Notes: generated by a model not told the origin, from the letters alone. A DNA stretch of 61,165 nucleotides from Bacteroidaceae bacterium (GCA_016302965.1 JAEDMP010000003.1:1-61165), one strand, 5' to 3'; shown: positions 51,645 through 60,389, numbered from the stretch's first letter. Numbers and translations: made by a program.

Positions 51645-52562
51645 TCAGAGCAACAGTCCGAGACTCAGTGCCAACCCGTAGATGAAGATATTGCGGGCAG
51701 TCTCGCCGAGACAATGGTTGAGGGCCTTGCCCCTATTCACCCGTTTCATCTTGAGCCAGGCAAAGAGATGGAGCACAAGATAGACGAGCGGCAGCACAAA
51801 GGCCAAGGGCTGGCCGGTGAAGAGGAAGACCGAACCGATGGCACAAGCCACCACCCCCGTGAGCAGATAGAGCCCGAGCGAGGCCTGCTCGCCGATTCGC
51901 ACCACAAGGGTCATCTTGCCCGCCTCACGGTCGGTAAAGCGGTCGCGGAAATTGTTCACCAGCAACAGGGCATCAATCACCAGTCCGCAGGCTATCGACG
52001 CCAGCAATACGGGTGCCGTCACCTCATGGCGCTCGATATAATAGGTGACGCAGACGGGCACGATTCCAAAGAACACCAACACCAGCACATCGCCCAGTCC
52101 GAGATAGGACAGATGGGTGGTATAGAGGAAACAGAAGACGACGCAGACCAGTCCCACCAGCACCATCTCCCATCCCCCATACCAGATGAGGGGCAGCCCC
52201 ACGATGCAGGCCAGACAGGTGGTGAGGGCGATGGCATGTTTCATGGCATGCAGCGTCACCCATCCCGAGGCACAGGCCCGACGGGGGCCCATGCGCTGTT
52301 CCGTATCGTCGGTACCCTTCACATAATCAAAGAAGTCGTTGATGAGGTTGGCGTCTATCTGCATGACAAAGGCAAACAGCAGGCAGAGCGCCGCCGCTGT
52401 CCAGGAGAAGGTCTCAGCCATCTCCATGCGACAGGCATCGGCATAGGCTGCCGAGAGGCCGATCATCACGGGCACGGCAGCGCCGGTGAGTGTCTTGGGT
52501 CGGGTGGCGAGGAGCCAGGCCCTGAGTGAGTTTCTTTTTACTTCGGTCTGCATATTCTTCAT
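51645..52562 (-). CDS. menA: 1,4-dihydroxy-2-naphthoate polyprenyltransferase
   Basis: This 305-residue UbiA-family membrane prenyltransferase attaches the isoprenoid tail in menaquinone synthesis. About eight spans are visible. The first Asp-rich motif is NLINDFFDYVKGTDD, and the second, LLLVNNFRDRFTDREAGKM, matches the MenA-specific NN-x-RD-x3-D pattern. The start at ATG 52562 (or 52553) is preferred, because the upstream frame crosses the promoter. It is divergent from the HD gene. Confidence 0.94.
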   Translation of the reverse strand: MKNMQTEVKRNSLRAWLLATRPKTLTGAAVPVMIGLSAAYADACRMEMAETFSWTAAALCLLFAFVMQIDANLINDFFDYVKGTDDTEQRMGPRRACASGWVTLHAMKHAIALTTCLACIVGLPLIWYGGWEMVLVGLVCVVFCFLYTTHLSYLGLGDVLVLVFFGIVPVCVTYYIERHEVTAPVLLASIACGLVIDALLLVNNFRDRFTDREAGKMTLVVRIGEQASLGLYLLTGVVACAIGSVFLFTGQPLAFVLPLVYLVLHLFAWLKMKRVNRGKALNHCLGETARNIFIYGLALSLGLLL

Positions 52563-52630
52563 TGTTTTTGCTTCTTTGGGGAAAAGATGCACTGATTGAT
52601 GTTCCACGGGGAAGATTCTCCCGTTTCCGC

Positions 52631-52664
52631 TTGCAAAATTAAACAATAATACGTACATTTGCAA
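52631..52664. promoter_or_regulatory. Two interlocked divergent promoters (menA / HD hydrolase)
   Basis: Plus strand: TTG (52631-52633), 20 bases, TACATTTGC (52654-52662). Minus strand: TTG (52664-52662), 20 bases, TAATTTTGC (52641-52633). Each strand's -33 box overlaps the other strand's -7 box, so the interval is bounded by TTGCAAA and TTTGCAA. One polymerase should exclude the other. Confidence 0.75.
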
Positions 52665-52703
52665 CTAATTAGGGCAGATATGCTCTGAATCATCCAAAAA
52701 AAT

Positions 52704-53369
52704 ATGCCCATGAAGGTTCCCAATCTCGAGTTGGTCTCGTTTATTGAGACCCAAATCCTGCCCCGTTACGCATCCTTCGATGCCGCCCATAACCTCTCGC
52801 ATGTGGTGGGGGTCATCCGGCGCAGCCTTGACTTGGTGCGCACCACGGGTGCCGACATCAACATGGTCTATGCCATTGCTGCCTATCACGATTTGGGGCT
52901 GGAGGGTCCGCGTGCCGTCCACCATCTGCTGGGTGGCAAGATTCTGGCCACCGATGCCCGCCTGAAGCGTTGGTTCAGTGCCGAACAGATCAAGGTGATG
53001 AAAGAGGCGGTGGAGGATCACCGGGCATCGGCCTCGCACTCTCCCCGCAGCATCTACGGCAAGATTGTGGCCGAGGCCGACCGCGACCTGGATGTCGAGA
53101 CGGTCATCTGCCGCACCATCCTCTTCGGTCTCGACAATTATCCCGAGAAGTCGGACGAGGAACAGTGGCAGCGGTTCAAGGAGCACATGGACAGCAAGTA
53201 TGCGGCCGGAGGCTATCTGAAGCTCTGGATTCATGGTTCAGAGAACGAGAAGAACCTGAAGCGCCTGCGCACCATCATCGAGAATCCGGCGCAGTTGCGG
53301 GTCCACTTCGACCGCTGTTACCAACAGATCAAGACGGAAAGGGAATCCGAAAAAGAAACAGAAAGATAA
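52704..53369 (+). CDS. HD-domain phosphohydrolase
   Basis: The 221-residue protein has the HD metal cluster: His29 and His33 (DAAHNLSHV), His62-Asp63 (AAYHDLG), His106 and His112 (VEDHRASASH), and Asp127 (VAEADRDLD). Such proteins hydrolyse nucleotides or cyclic nucleotides; the specificity is not visible. It is followed 10 bases later by nudC, and both may act in nucleotide clean-up. Confidence 0.85.
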   Translation: MPMKVPNLELVSFIETQILPRYASFDAAHNLSHVVGVIRRSLDLVRTTGADINMVYAIAAYHDLGLEGPRAVHHLLGGKILATDARLKRWFSAEQIKVMKEAVEDHRASASHSPRSIYGKIVAEADRDLDVETVICRTILFGLDNYPEKSDEEQWQRFKEHMDSKYAAGGYLKLWIHGSENEKNLKRLRTIIENPAQLRVHFDRCYQQIKTERESEKETER

Positions 53370-53379
53370 TCCGAAGAAG

Positions 53380-54159
53380 ATGAAAACAACCCTTCATTTC
53401 ATATTCCACCAGGGCCAGATCCTGCTGGAACATCTGGCTGACGGCACCACCGCCATCCCCACCTCCCTACCCCATCCGCTCGGATGGGAATCGGAACCGA
53501 TGACCGTCAGCGCCGGCCCAACAGCGACCGAGGGCGAAAGCGTCGTGGCGGGCGAGACCCTGACCGATGCAATCCCCTCTGACGCTTACGAGTGGATAGG
53601 CCTGCGCCAGAGCTACTACCACCTCAGTGCTCCGCTCTATCAGACAGCGGGCAAATGCAGCGAACTGCTCTTCTGGAGCCGTAACAACCGTTTCTGCGGT
53701 CGCTGTGGCCATCCGATGGTGTTTGCATCGCCCATCAGCAAGCGCTGCAGCCACTGCGGGCGCGAGATATGGCCTTCGCCGGCTCCCGCAGTCATCGTGC
53801 TCATCCACCGGGGCGACGAGGTGCTGCTGGTGCATGCCCGCAACTTCCGTGGCAAGTTCTTCGGTCTGGTGGCGGGATTTGTCGAGACGGGCGAGAGTCT
53901 CGAAGAGGCGGTCGTGCGTGAGGTCAGGGAGGAGACGGGGCTCCGCATCCATCATCTCCGCTACTTCGGCAGCCAGCCCTGGCCCTATCCCTTCGGCATC
54001 ATGATGGGGTATCATGCCGACTATCTCGACGGCCAGGTGAAGCTGCAGGAGGAGGAGCTCGAGGCTGGCCGCTGGTTCTCGCGCGACCATCTGCCCACCA
54101 TCCCCGAAAAGCTCTCCATCGCCCGCCGTCTCATCGACGACTGGCTGGCGGGGTCATGA
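53380..54159 (+). CDS. nudC: NAD(+) diphosphatase / NAD-RNA decapping hydrolase
   Basis: The 259-residue Nudix enzyme cleaves NADH/NAD and removes NAD caps from RNA. The zinc ribbon has Cys106/Cys109 and Cys123/Cys126. The Nudix box is complete (Gly166, Glu172, Arg180, Glu181, Glu184, Glu185, Gly187), and SQPWPYP at 198-204 is the NudC signature. It shares its terminal TCATGA hexamer with the convergent tcdA gene. Confidence 0.95.
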   Translation: MKTTLHFIFHQGQILLEHLADGTTAIPTSLPHPLGWESEPMTVSAGPTATEGESVVAGETLTDAIPSDAYEWIGLRQSYYHLSAPLYQTAGKCSELLFWSRNNRFCGRCGHPMVFASPISKRCSHCGREIWPSPAPAVIVLIHRGDEVLLVHARNFRGKFFGLVAGFVETGESLEEAVVREVREETGLRIHHLRYFGSQPWPYPFGIMMGYHADYLDGQVKLQEEELEAGRWFSRDHLPTIPEKLSIARRLIDDWLAGS

Positions 54160-54885
54160 CTCTTCCTGATGGTATACCTCGTTGAGAATGAGTCCGGCAA
54201 TCGTCAAACCGAAGATGGCGGTGATATGCATCAGCGAGCCATTGGCACGTTCGTTGTCCGAAGACGCATCCAGCCCACGGTTCTTCAGCAGTTCCTCGCT
54301 GAACACGCATTTGAACTTCCTCGCCGGCTTCCTCTTCAGTTTGTTGAAGCGCTGACGCAGGGCACGGGCCAGCGGGCATCCCTTCACCTTCCAGAACTCC
54401 GCCACTTGCACCTTGGTGGGATCCATCTTCAAGGCGGCCCCCATCGACGAGAAGAACTTCGCCCTGGTGCGGCACGCCATCTCGATGAGCAGCAGTTTGT
54501 CTTTCAGCGAGTCGATGGCATCCACGATATAGTCATAGCTGTCGAGCGCAAATTCCCCTGCGGTATCTTCGCAGAAAATCTGTTGCACGGCCTCGATGTC
54601 GGCTGCCGGGTTGATGTCGAGCAGCCGCTGCCTGAGTGCCTCCACCTTCACCTGTCCGATGGTCTTGGTGGTGGCCATCGCCTGCCGGTTGATATTGGTG
54701 ATGCATACACGGTCGCTGTCTACGATTGTGAGATGTCCCACTCCCGACCTCACCAGGCTCTCGGCACACCATGACCCTACTCCCCCTACCCCGAAGATGA
54801 TGACACGGAGCGAGGCGAGTTTCTGCATTGTATCATCGCCCAGCAGCAGCAGGCTTCGTGTAAGTATTCCTTTATCCATTCCCAT
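54154..54885 (-). CDS. tcdA: tRNA threonylcarbamoyladenosine dehydratase
   Basis: The 243-residue E1-like enzyme cyclises t6A37 to ct6A in tRNA, using ATP. It has the ATP loop FGVGGVGSWCAESL, IVDSDRVCITNINRQ, and YDYIVDAIDSLKDK. It ends in the same TCATGA as nudC (54154-54159). The leader contains a 4 x 14-bp A-rich repeat. Start at ATG 54885, or 54879. Confidence 0.92.
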   Translation of the reverse strand: MGMDKGILTRSLLLLGDDTMQKLASLRVIIFGVGGVGSWCAESLVRSGVGHLTIVDSDRVCITNINRQAMATTKTIGQVKVEALRQRLLDINPAADIEAVQQIFCEDTAGEFALDSYDYIVDAIDSLKDKLLLIEMACRTRAKFFSSMGAALKMDPTKVQVAEFWKVKGCPLARALRQRFNKLKRKPARKFKCVFSEELLKNRGLDASSDNERANGSLMHITAIFGLTIAGLILNEVYHQEES

Positions 54886-54887
54886 TG

Positions 54888-54943
54888 TCTTTTTTATATT
54901 GTCTGTTTTATGATGTCCTTTTTATATTGTCCTTTTTATGATG
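54888..54943 (-). repeat. Four 14-bp repeats in the tcdA leader
   Basis: Two 28-base tandem units (54888-54915, 54916-54943), each made of two related 14-mers, for example TTTTTATATTGTCC and TTTTTATGATGTCC. On the mRNA they read as A-rich GGACA(A/T) repeats just before the start codon, where Bacteroidota use A-rich DNA for initiation. Confidence 0.8.
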
Positions 54944-55009
54944 TGTTCCTTGCAACTCTGCCATAGCCCATCGGCTTATATGCAGACCGGCAATATTAGC
55001 CAAGCGGGT

Positions 55010-55041
55010 GCAAAGTTACAAAAAAGAGACGAAATAGACAA
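55010..55041 (-). promoter_or_regulatory. tcdA promoter
   Basis: Minus-strand TTG (55041-55039), 20 bases, TAACTTTGC (55018-55010). The leader is about 120 bases and includes the 14-bp repeats. The rest of 54944-55126 has no gene. Confidence 0.65.
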
Positions 55042-55126
55042 CTAAATGCAAGCAAAGTCATTTTGGGTGCTTTTTAATAAAACACTTTAATAAAAGGTGG
55101 GAAAGTTGAATTAATAATGAAATGTG

Positions 55127-55528
55127 TTAGTCTTCAATCCAGTTTTCAATCGAAATTCCTTCGACTCGATTGAAATGCTTGGTATTATTCGTTACCATAA
55201 TCATGTTATTGACAATGGAAGTGCAAGCAATTACCAGGTCGAAATCCATGATACTCAAACCACTTTGCCTAAGTCTGTATCTTTCTTTTGCGTAAAGTGG
55301 TATAGCTTCGGCAAAGGGTATTACGTTGACTTGTGACAGAAATATGTCAAGCATCTCTTTGTTTTCTTCGTATCTTCCACTGCAATGGTTGCCATATTCA
55401 AGTTCTGCTACGGTCACATCTGATATATATATCTGATGAGGCGACAAATCCTTTATATGGTTATACACTTTTTTATTGTTCCTAAATAGGAAGACAACAA
55501 TGTCTGTATCCAATAAATATCTTTTCAT
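55127..55528 (-). CDS. vapC: VapC-type PIN-domain toxin
   Basis: The 133-residue PIN ribonuclease has its acidic residues in LLDTDIVVFL (Asp7, Asp9), VAELEYG (Glu) and MDFDLVIA (Asp), with a C-terminal VTNNTKHF motif. Such toxins cut tRNA or rRNA. The start overlaps the antitoxin gene by four bases (ATGA), the usual toxin-antitoxin arrangement. Codon use is more AT-rich than the surrounding genes, consistent with transfer. Confidence 0.9.
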   Translation of the reverse strand: MKRYLLDTDIVVFLFRNNKKVYNHIKDLSPHQIYISDVTVAELEYGNHCSGRYEENKEMLDIFLSQVNVIPFAEAIPLYAKERYRLRQSGLSIMDFDLVIACTSIVNNMIMVTNNTKHFNRVEGISIENWIED

Positions 55529-55758
55529 AATGACATTTCATCGTTAGATGTTCGTGCATTATGAATTTCGGCGATGATTTCATCCGTAGAGCGGGTGTCC
55601 TGCCATTTGCCTGCGAACTGATCAACCCATGATTCTTTCTTTGCAAAAGAAGACTCTATTTTCTTCCATCCCATTTTGTTAGCCATGGCAATGAAAAAAT
55701 CAATGTCATGGTCGGGAATAGCATATCTGGTCTCACTATCAATTATTGCGGTCGTCAT
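55525..55758 (-). CDS. Antitoxin of the VapC toxin
   Basis: The 77-residue partner has a short N-terminal segment (TTAIIDSETRYAIP) and a helical C-terminus (STDEIIAEIHNARTSNDEM), the part expected to block the toxin. No clear ribbon-helix-helix or AbrB motif is seen, so the DNA-binding class is uncertain. It precedes and overlaps the toxin gene. Confidence 0.75.
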   Translation of the reverse strand: MTTAIIDSETRYAIPDHDIDFFIAMANKMGWKKIESSFAKKESWVDQFAGKWQDTRSTDEIIAEIHNARTSNDEMSL

Positions 55759-55786
55759 ATTATCATGTTTTTAATGTTTACGGCGA

Positions 55787-55818
55787 TAAAGATAGTACAA
55801 ATTTTCCGTTCCACCAAA
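55787..55818 (-). promoter_or_regulatory. Toxin-antitoxin operon promoter
   Basis: Minus-strand TTTG (55818-55815), 20 bases, TATCTTTA (55794-55787), one change from the -7 consensus. Confidence 0.6.
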
Positions 55819-55852
55819 TGATTGGCGGATTTTTTATCACAGATTATAAAAA

Positions 55853-55898
55853 GACAGGCACATGATCCCCGAAGAGAGGGGGGAACAATGAGCCTGTC
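55853..55898 (-). terminator. Hairpin ending the surface-protein/peptide operon
   Basis: GACAGGC (55853-55859) pairs with GCCTGTC (55892-55898), and an inner CCCC (55867-55870)/GGGG stem follows. It lies about 40 bases past the peptide stop on the minus strand. Confidence 0.45.
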
Positions 55899-55939
55899 AT
55901 TATGAATCTTATGCCCATATCGGGCTATGGAGCGCCCAA

Positions 55940-56065
55940 TCAGTCAAACTGGTCGGTTTTACCTTTCTTCATTTCGATTTCCTCGTAATCCGACACTGCC
56001 AACAGCTGGGCAACTTCTACCTCATAAACCGTCATTTGCGGATGGCTGTATGCTCTTTTTTTCAT
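55940..56065 (-). CDS. 41-residue peptide downstream of the surface protein
   Basis: The short gene begins MKKRAYSHPQMTVYEVEV and ends with an acidic and Lys-rich segment (DYEEIEMKKGKTDQFD). The pattern MKK-x-Y-x-x-P, a hydrophobic middle with LLAVS, and a short polar tail recalls small peptides seen often in Prevotella, whose function I do not know. It starts 31 bases after the large surface protein, on the same strand and before a shared hairpin, so it is probably co-transcribed. No signal peptide is evident. Confidence 0.6.
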   Translation of the reverse strand: MKKRAYSHPQMTVYEVEVAQLLAVSDYEEIEMKKGKTDQFD

Positions 56066-56095
56066 ATAGATGGGGTTGTTTTGTAAGATGATTAC

Positions 56096-59000
56096 TTATT
56101 TGATGATTTTCTTTCCGTTGATCAGATAGACACCCTTGGAGGGTTCCTTGGCCAGTCGGCAACCCGTGAGGTCGTAGATGCCCTGTGGTGCGGCAGGGTG
56201 GCTAATGACCCGGATGTCGTCGATGCCCGTGGCTTCGCCCTCACCACCCACGACGATACGGAGGCAGCGGGCCACCTGCATGCCGCCATTGGTCTGGCTC
56301 TCGCCATATCCGTTGCGGCTTGCCACATTGAGATACCATCGCTGCGGGTTGAGCGTGGCATTCTCATTTGCCTGCCACATGGCACCCTGGCTCATGGCAT
56401 AGTCGGTGTGTCCGCCGGTGCCCAGCGGGGTCTCGTCATATACTCCGGTGAAGGTGTAGGTGTATGACATGCTGCTGCAACTGATGCTGTTGCTCTTCTT
56501 CGGCTGCAAGGTCACGTTGCTCAGGTCGATGGTCATCACAGGGGCTTCAGCGTTGTATGACTTTGGACGGATGACGTAGGGTCTGTTGGCCAGGGTGGTG
56601 CCCGAGCTTATCCGCTTCACCTCCAACGACACGTCGTAGCCTGTACCCTCGGCGTTCTCGCGCTCGTGGAAGTTGTTGATGGCATATACGTCAAAATCTG
56701 ATGCCCAGTCGCTTTGGCTCATGGCAAACGGCACGTAGAGGGGCGCGAAACTGTCGTGGGCGTAAGAGCGGGTATAGTGCAGTGTGCCCACCTTCAGCTC
56801 CACGGGGCAGTTGTAAAGCCTTGCCTCGGAGTTGTCACAGAGGGTAAGGTCGGCAACAGAGTAAGTGCCGTCCTGCGCCACTGCCACCTCCAAGTTCTCC
56901 CCAGCCTTGTTGAAGTCCTTGATGGCCTTGCTGTTTTCCTTTACATGACTACATTTTGAGCATAACAAGCCATAAAGTCCGTTTTCGTCAGCATTATCGG
57001 AGAGTTTGTACTCGTGGGGAGCGATGATGCCTGTCGATGTGTTTGCGTAATACGAGCGGGTTACGGTGGTGCCGTCGCAGGCATAATCATTCAGTGCATA
57101 GACGGTAGCGTTGCCCGTATTGTTGAGCACCGGCCATTCGTCTCCACCTTCAGCCGCGAGGTTCTGATACCATGCTTGCGTGCCGTCGGTCTTTGTGTTG
57201 TTCAGCAGATAGCACACCTCGCCGCTCTTAAACTGTGCGGCGGTCATCGCCTTGACGTTTTCTGTATCTGTTTCCTCATAAACCGCACTCGGGGCCATTC
57301 CGCTGAGGTAATAGCTGTTCGTAACGACTGGCGTATAGGTTGTCTCGTTATCCTTTGTGTAGTTAATTCCGCAAATACCGCCATAGCAATATGAATATTC
57401 TTCAAGCAGCAATTTTCCGGCACTGAAGCAGTTGTTCACTGTCCCTGCATTCAAACCGCAAATGCCACCAATATTGTACGCGGCCTTCAAGGTGCAGAAG
57501 CTGAAGCAATTTTCGATGGTACCCATATTATCGGCGCAGATGCCGCTTACCGATGACAGGGCATGAAAATAGGTGTCGGCTACGCCCACATTCTTGATGG
57601 TGCCCTTATTGGTTCCAAACAGGGCATATCCAAATACACTCTTATTGGTCTGAAAATAAAGGCCGCTGACGGTATGTCCCTGCCCGTCAAATACACCTGC
57701 GTAATCACATGCTCCAAACCTACCGATAGGGCTCCACGTATTGAAGAATTTTGCCTGGGCCGTGTTCAAATTGCCGCCGGCATCCAATACGTTTTCGTTA
57801 TAAACGATGTCGGCCATGAGCTTGGCATGCGCATCGGCATGGTAAACGGGCTGCCCGTTTTCGTCGAAGGTCAGGTCACCATTCACCCAATTGGCAAACC
57901 AATAGAGTTCCTCGGCAGTGTAGATGAGGTGTGGATCTGCTTCCGTTCCGCTGTTCAACTCCACTTTGAAGTGACCGCAATGGTTTTTGCATTCTCTCAC
58001 GGTCTGGTCCTCGTCCCAGTTGTGCTCGCCTGTGGCTGCAATGGTGATGTCGCTAAGGTCGGTCTTCACCTCCGTGCCGTTGGCATCGGTAAAGATGGTG
58101 TGGCAGAGGTTGCACTCATGATGCTCTGCCAATCCTGCCTTGACGCAGGTGGCAGCCTTCGAGGCAGTCACAATATCTCCGTGCGTTCTGGTTTCGGCGA
58201 GCGTTCCTGTGGAGCTGGCATCGTTGGTCAGGGTGCCAGCCAAGAGGTGGTATATACAGTTGAGTTGCACGTCGCCGTTGAGATATACCTGCTTGTCTGA
58301 ATTCATGATCGGATAGGCATCCTTGGCCTCAGAGCCCAGGTTCTGTCCCCATTTGCATGTGCCGGCTGCATTTGTATTCAGCAGGTATGCCGCAATGCCG
58401 CTTGCCAATGCCTCTGTGTCGAACGCCGTACATTCGCCGGTAAGGGTTGTGCCCTTTTCCACTGTTCCGATAGCCGAGGGTACTTCTACCTCGGTGCCGT
58501 TTATGGTCATGGTGGCGGAGCTGTTGTAACCTACTACATTCGTCAAATTGTAATTGTCAACCCCTCCAGCTACCATACCGATATAATCCCTATCTTCATG
58601 ATTGTTGCTTGACAAAGATACAGAACCCGTGGTCAACAGATTATCCATTGTTCCTCCTGCAAAACCACCAACAATACCTCCTATAAATTTGCAGCCGGCC
58701 ACATCTCCATAATTGGCGCAATTGGAAACTTCGGAATCAACGCTTTTTCCACAGATACCTCCAACCGAGTTGGTTCCATAAACAACTGCTTTATTGCAGC
58801 TGGCAGTGATATGCGTATAACCAATAAATCCAGCTATGCCGCCTGTATATTCGGCTCCCTCCACCGTTCCGCTATTGACGTTGATGCCATGGAGCGATGA
58901 ATTTGTCTTAGCGAATCCCACTACGGTGCCTGTATAGTCGCTGCTGCTTTTTACAGTCACATGGTCGAATGTTACATCTTTGATAGTTCCATGCGATATA

Positions 59001-60094
59001 TATCCGAACAGTCCTTGGTATTGCTCATTGCCATCGATATAGAGATGGCTGATGGTATGGTTGCCGCCATCAAACGTGCCCCACCACTTTATCGCATCCG
59101 ACGGTGAAATGGGCTTCCAGGAGCCGACTGTCGGGGAGCAGACTGTGCTCATGTCGATGTCGGCGGTGAGCTTGGCGCAAGCATCGGTGTGTTTTGTTGC
59201 CGTCTCGCCATCGGCTGGGGTGTAAGTGCCGTTCACCCAGTCGCGATAATACCCCAAAGCTGCGACAGTGCCAATCAGGATGGGGTCATCTGCAGAGCCT
59301 GCATGCTGCGGATGATGGCAGACGCTGCAGAACTCGCCATCAGAGCCTATCTGGTGGGCAGTATAATCTGTGGTGACGCTGGCAAGGCTTATCTCGGTGG
59401 TGCCCGCCTGGTCGCTATAGCACTTGCCACAGCTGCTGCACTGGTAGAAGTCCTGGCTGTAGCCCTTCTGCATACAGGTGGCTTCCTTGGCGTTCACCAA
59501 CGCGAGTTCCCCCTCATGCTTCCCGTCCTTGCAATTGCTACCATAGGTAATGGAAAATTCCGAGACCTGGAACAATTCAGCACCTTTGTTTTCCGTAATC
59601 TCCCATTTGAAATAAAGGAAGGCAACAGTAGAGGATGGGGATGCTGGAAAGGTGTAAGGTGTCGAATCGACATCCTGGAGCTTCGTGTCGTCCGTCACCT
59701 TCACAAGTTCCGTCCAGGTTTTGTCCTCTCCCTCATCATTGCTGCCGTATATTTTCCAGCTTTTCGGGTTCCTGTATTGACAAACACTATTATCGTTGCC
59801 CGTGGTGATGGTATAGCTACCAATCACGCCCGCCGTGGATGCCTTGAAGACGACCCAGGCAGGACTTCCACTCGATGGAGCATAGTAACACCACTTGGTG
59901 GAAGTGTTTCCATCGAACAGCAAGTCTGCCGTCTCGTTATTTTTGCGTCCTTCTTCTTCGTCTTCCAGAAAGCCTCCAGAACTACTGACATAGCTCAACA
60001 TTCCCTGTGCCATGGCGTTTTGCGTCACGGCTGTGACCATCACGAGCAGGAGCATCGTGACGAGCCATCTGAATTGTGTAATTGTCTTATTCAT
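56096..60094 (-). CDS. Large secreted surface protein with GLUG-like repeats
   Basis: The 1332-residue protein has signal peptide with cleavage after AMA (residue 29). A discoidin-like segment follows (about 38-185; TSTKWCYYAPSSGSPAWVVF). Next are two Cys-rich motifs (CSSCGKCYSDQAGTTEI and CNLCHTIFTDANGTEV) and long GLUG-like repeats (GGIAGFIG, VGGICGKSV, ISGICADNMG, IGGICGLNAG). The last 25 residues (IYDLTGCRLAKEPSKGVYLI) form a sorting/anchoring-type C-terminus common in Bacteroidota surface proteins. It probably binds glycans or host material; the ligand is unknown. Confidence 0.8.
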   Translation of the reverse strand: MNKTITQFRWLVTMLLLVMVTAVTQNAMAQGMLSYVSSSGGFLEDEEEGRKNNETADLLFDGNTSTKWCYYAPSSGSPAWVVFKASTAGVIGSYTITTGNDNSVCQYRNPKSWKIYGSNDEGEDKTWTELVKVTDDTKLQDVDSTPYTFPASPSSTVAFLYFKWEITENKGAELFQVSEFSITYGSNCKDGKHEGELALVNAKEATCMQKGYSQDFYQCSSCGKCYSDQAGTTEISLASVTTDYTAHQIGSDGEFCSVCHHPQHAGSADDPILIGTVAALGYYRDWVNGTYTPADGETATKHTDACAKLTADIDMSTVCSPTVGSWKPISPSDAIKWWGTFDGGNHTISHLYIDGNEQYQGLFGYISHGTIKDVTFDHVTVKSSSDYTGTVVGFAKTNSSLHGINVNSGTVEGAEYTGGIAGFIGYTHITASCNKAVVYGTNSVGGICGKSVDSEVSNCANYGDVAGCKFIGGIVGGFAGGTMDNLLTTGSVSLSSNNHEDRDYIGMVAGGVDNYNLTNVVGYNSSATMTINGTEVEVPSAIGTVEKGTTLTGECTAFDTEALASGIAAYLLNTNAAGTCKWGQNLGSEAKDAYPIMNSDKQVYLNGDVQLNCIYHLLAGTLTNDASSTGTLAETRTHGDIVTASKAATCVKAGLAEHHECNLCHTIFTDANGTEVKTDLSDITIAATGEHNWDEDQTVRECKNHCGHFKVELNSGTEADPHLIYTAEELYWFANWVNGDLTFDENGQPVYHADAHAKLMADIVYNENVLDAGGNLNTAQAKFFNTWSPIGRFGACDYAGVFDGQGHTVSGLYFQTNKSVFGYALFGTNKGTIKNVGVADTYFHALSSVSGICADNMGTIENCFSFCTLKAAYNIGGICGLNAGTVNNCFSAGKLLLEEYSYCYGGICGINYTKDNETTYTPVVTNSYYLSGMAPSAVYEETDTENVKAMTAAQFKSGEVCYLLNNTKTDGTQAWYQNLAAEGGDEWPVLNNTGNATVYALNDYACDGTTVTRSYYANTSTGIIAPHEYKLSDNADENGLYGLLCSKCSHVKENSKAIKDFNKAGENLEVAVAQDGTYSVADLTLCDNSEARLYNCPVELKVGTLHYTRSYAHDSFAPLYVPFAMSQSDWASDFDVYAINNFHERENAEGTGYDVSLEVKRISSGTTLANRPYVIRPKSYNAEAPVMTIDLSNVTLQPKKSNSISCSSMSYTYTFTGVYDETPLGTGGHTDYAMSQGAMWQANENATLNPQRWYLNVASRNGYGESQTNGGMQVARCLRIVVGGEGEATGIDDIRVISHPAAPQGIYDLTGCRLAKEPSKGVYLINGKKIIK

Positions 60095-60389
60095 ATATAC
60101 TTATCGATTTAATTATCTGACAGATAAGGGATTGGCATATCCGGAACAAAACGCAGAGAGCCTTCCGCCGATGCCCTTGTCTGGCACCTGCGGAAGGCCC
60201 TGTGTATGATGTGATAGGCTGACGAGAGGCTATGCCACAGCAAATATCCCCCCGGAACATGAAGATATGGGTGGTCACAGGAGGTGATACGTATGGTTGG
60301 CTTGGCGGTCATCAGTATAGCTGTTTTTTTATTTCAGTAGATTCAAATCAAATCTCCATGATATGGCATCATGATGTTTCTTTTGCACT

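Noticed and set aside
59189..60112. 307-codon plus-strand frame opposite the surface-protein N-terminus
   Set aside because: Lies within the antisense of the signal peptide and discoidin-like region; no motif.
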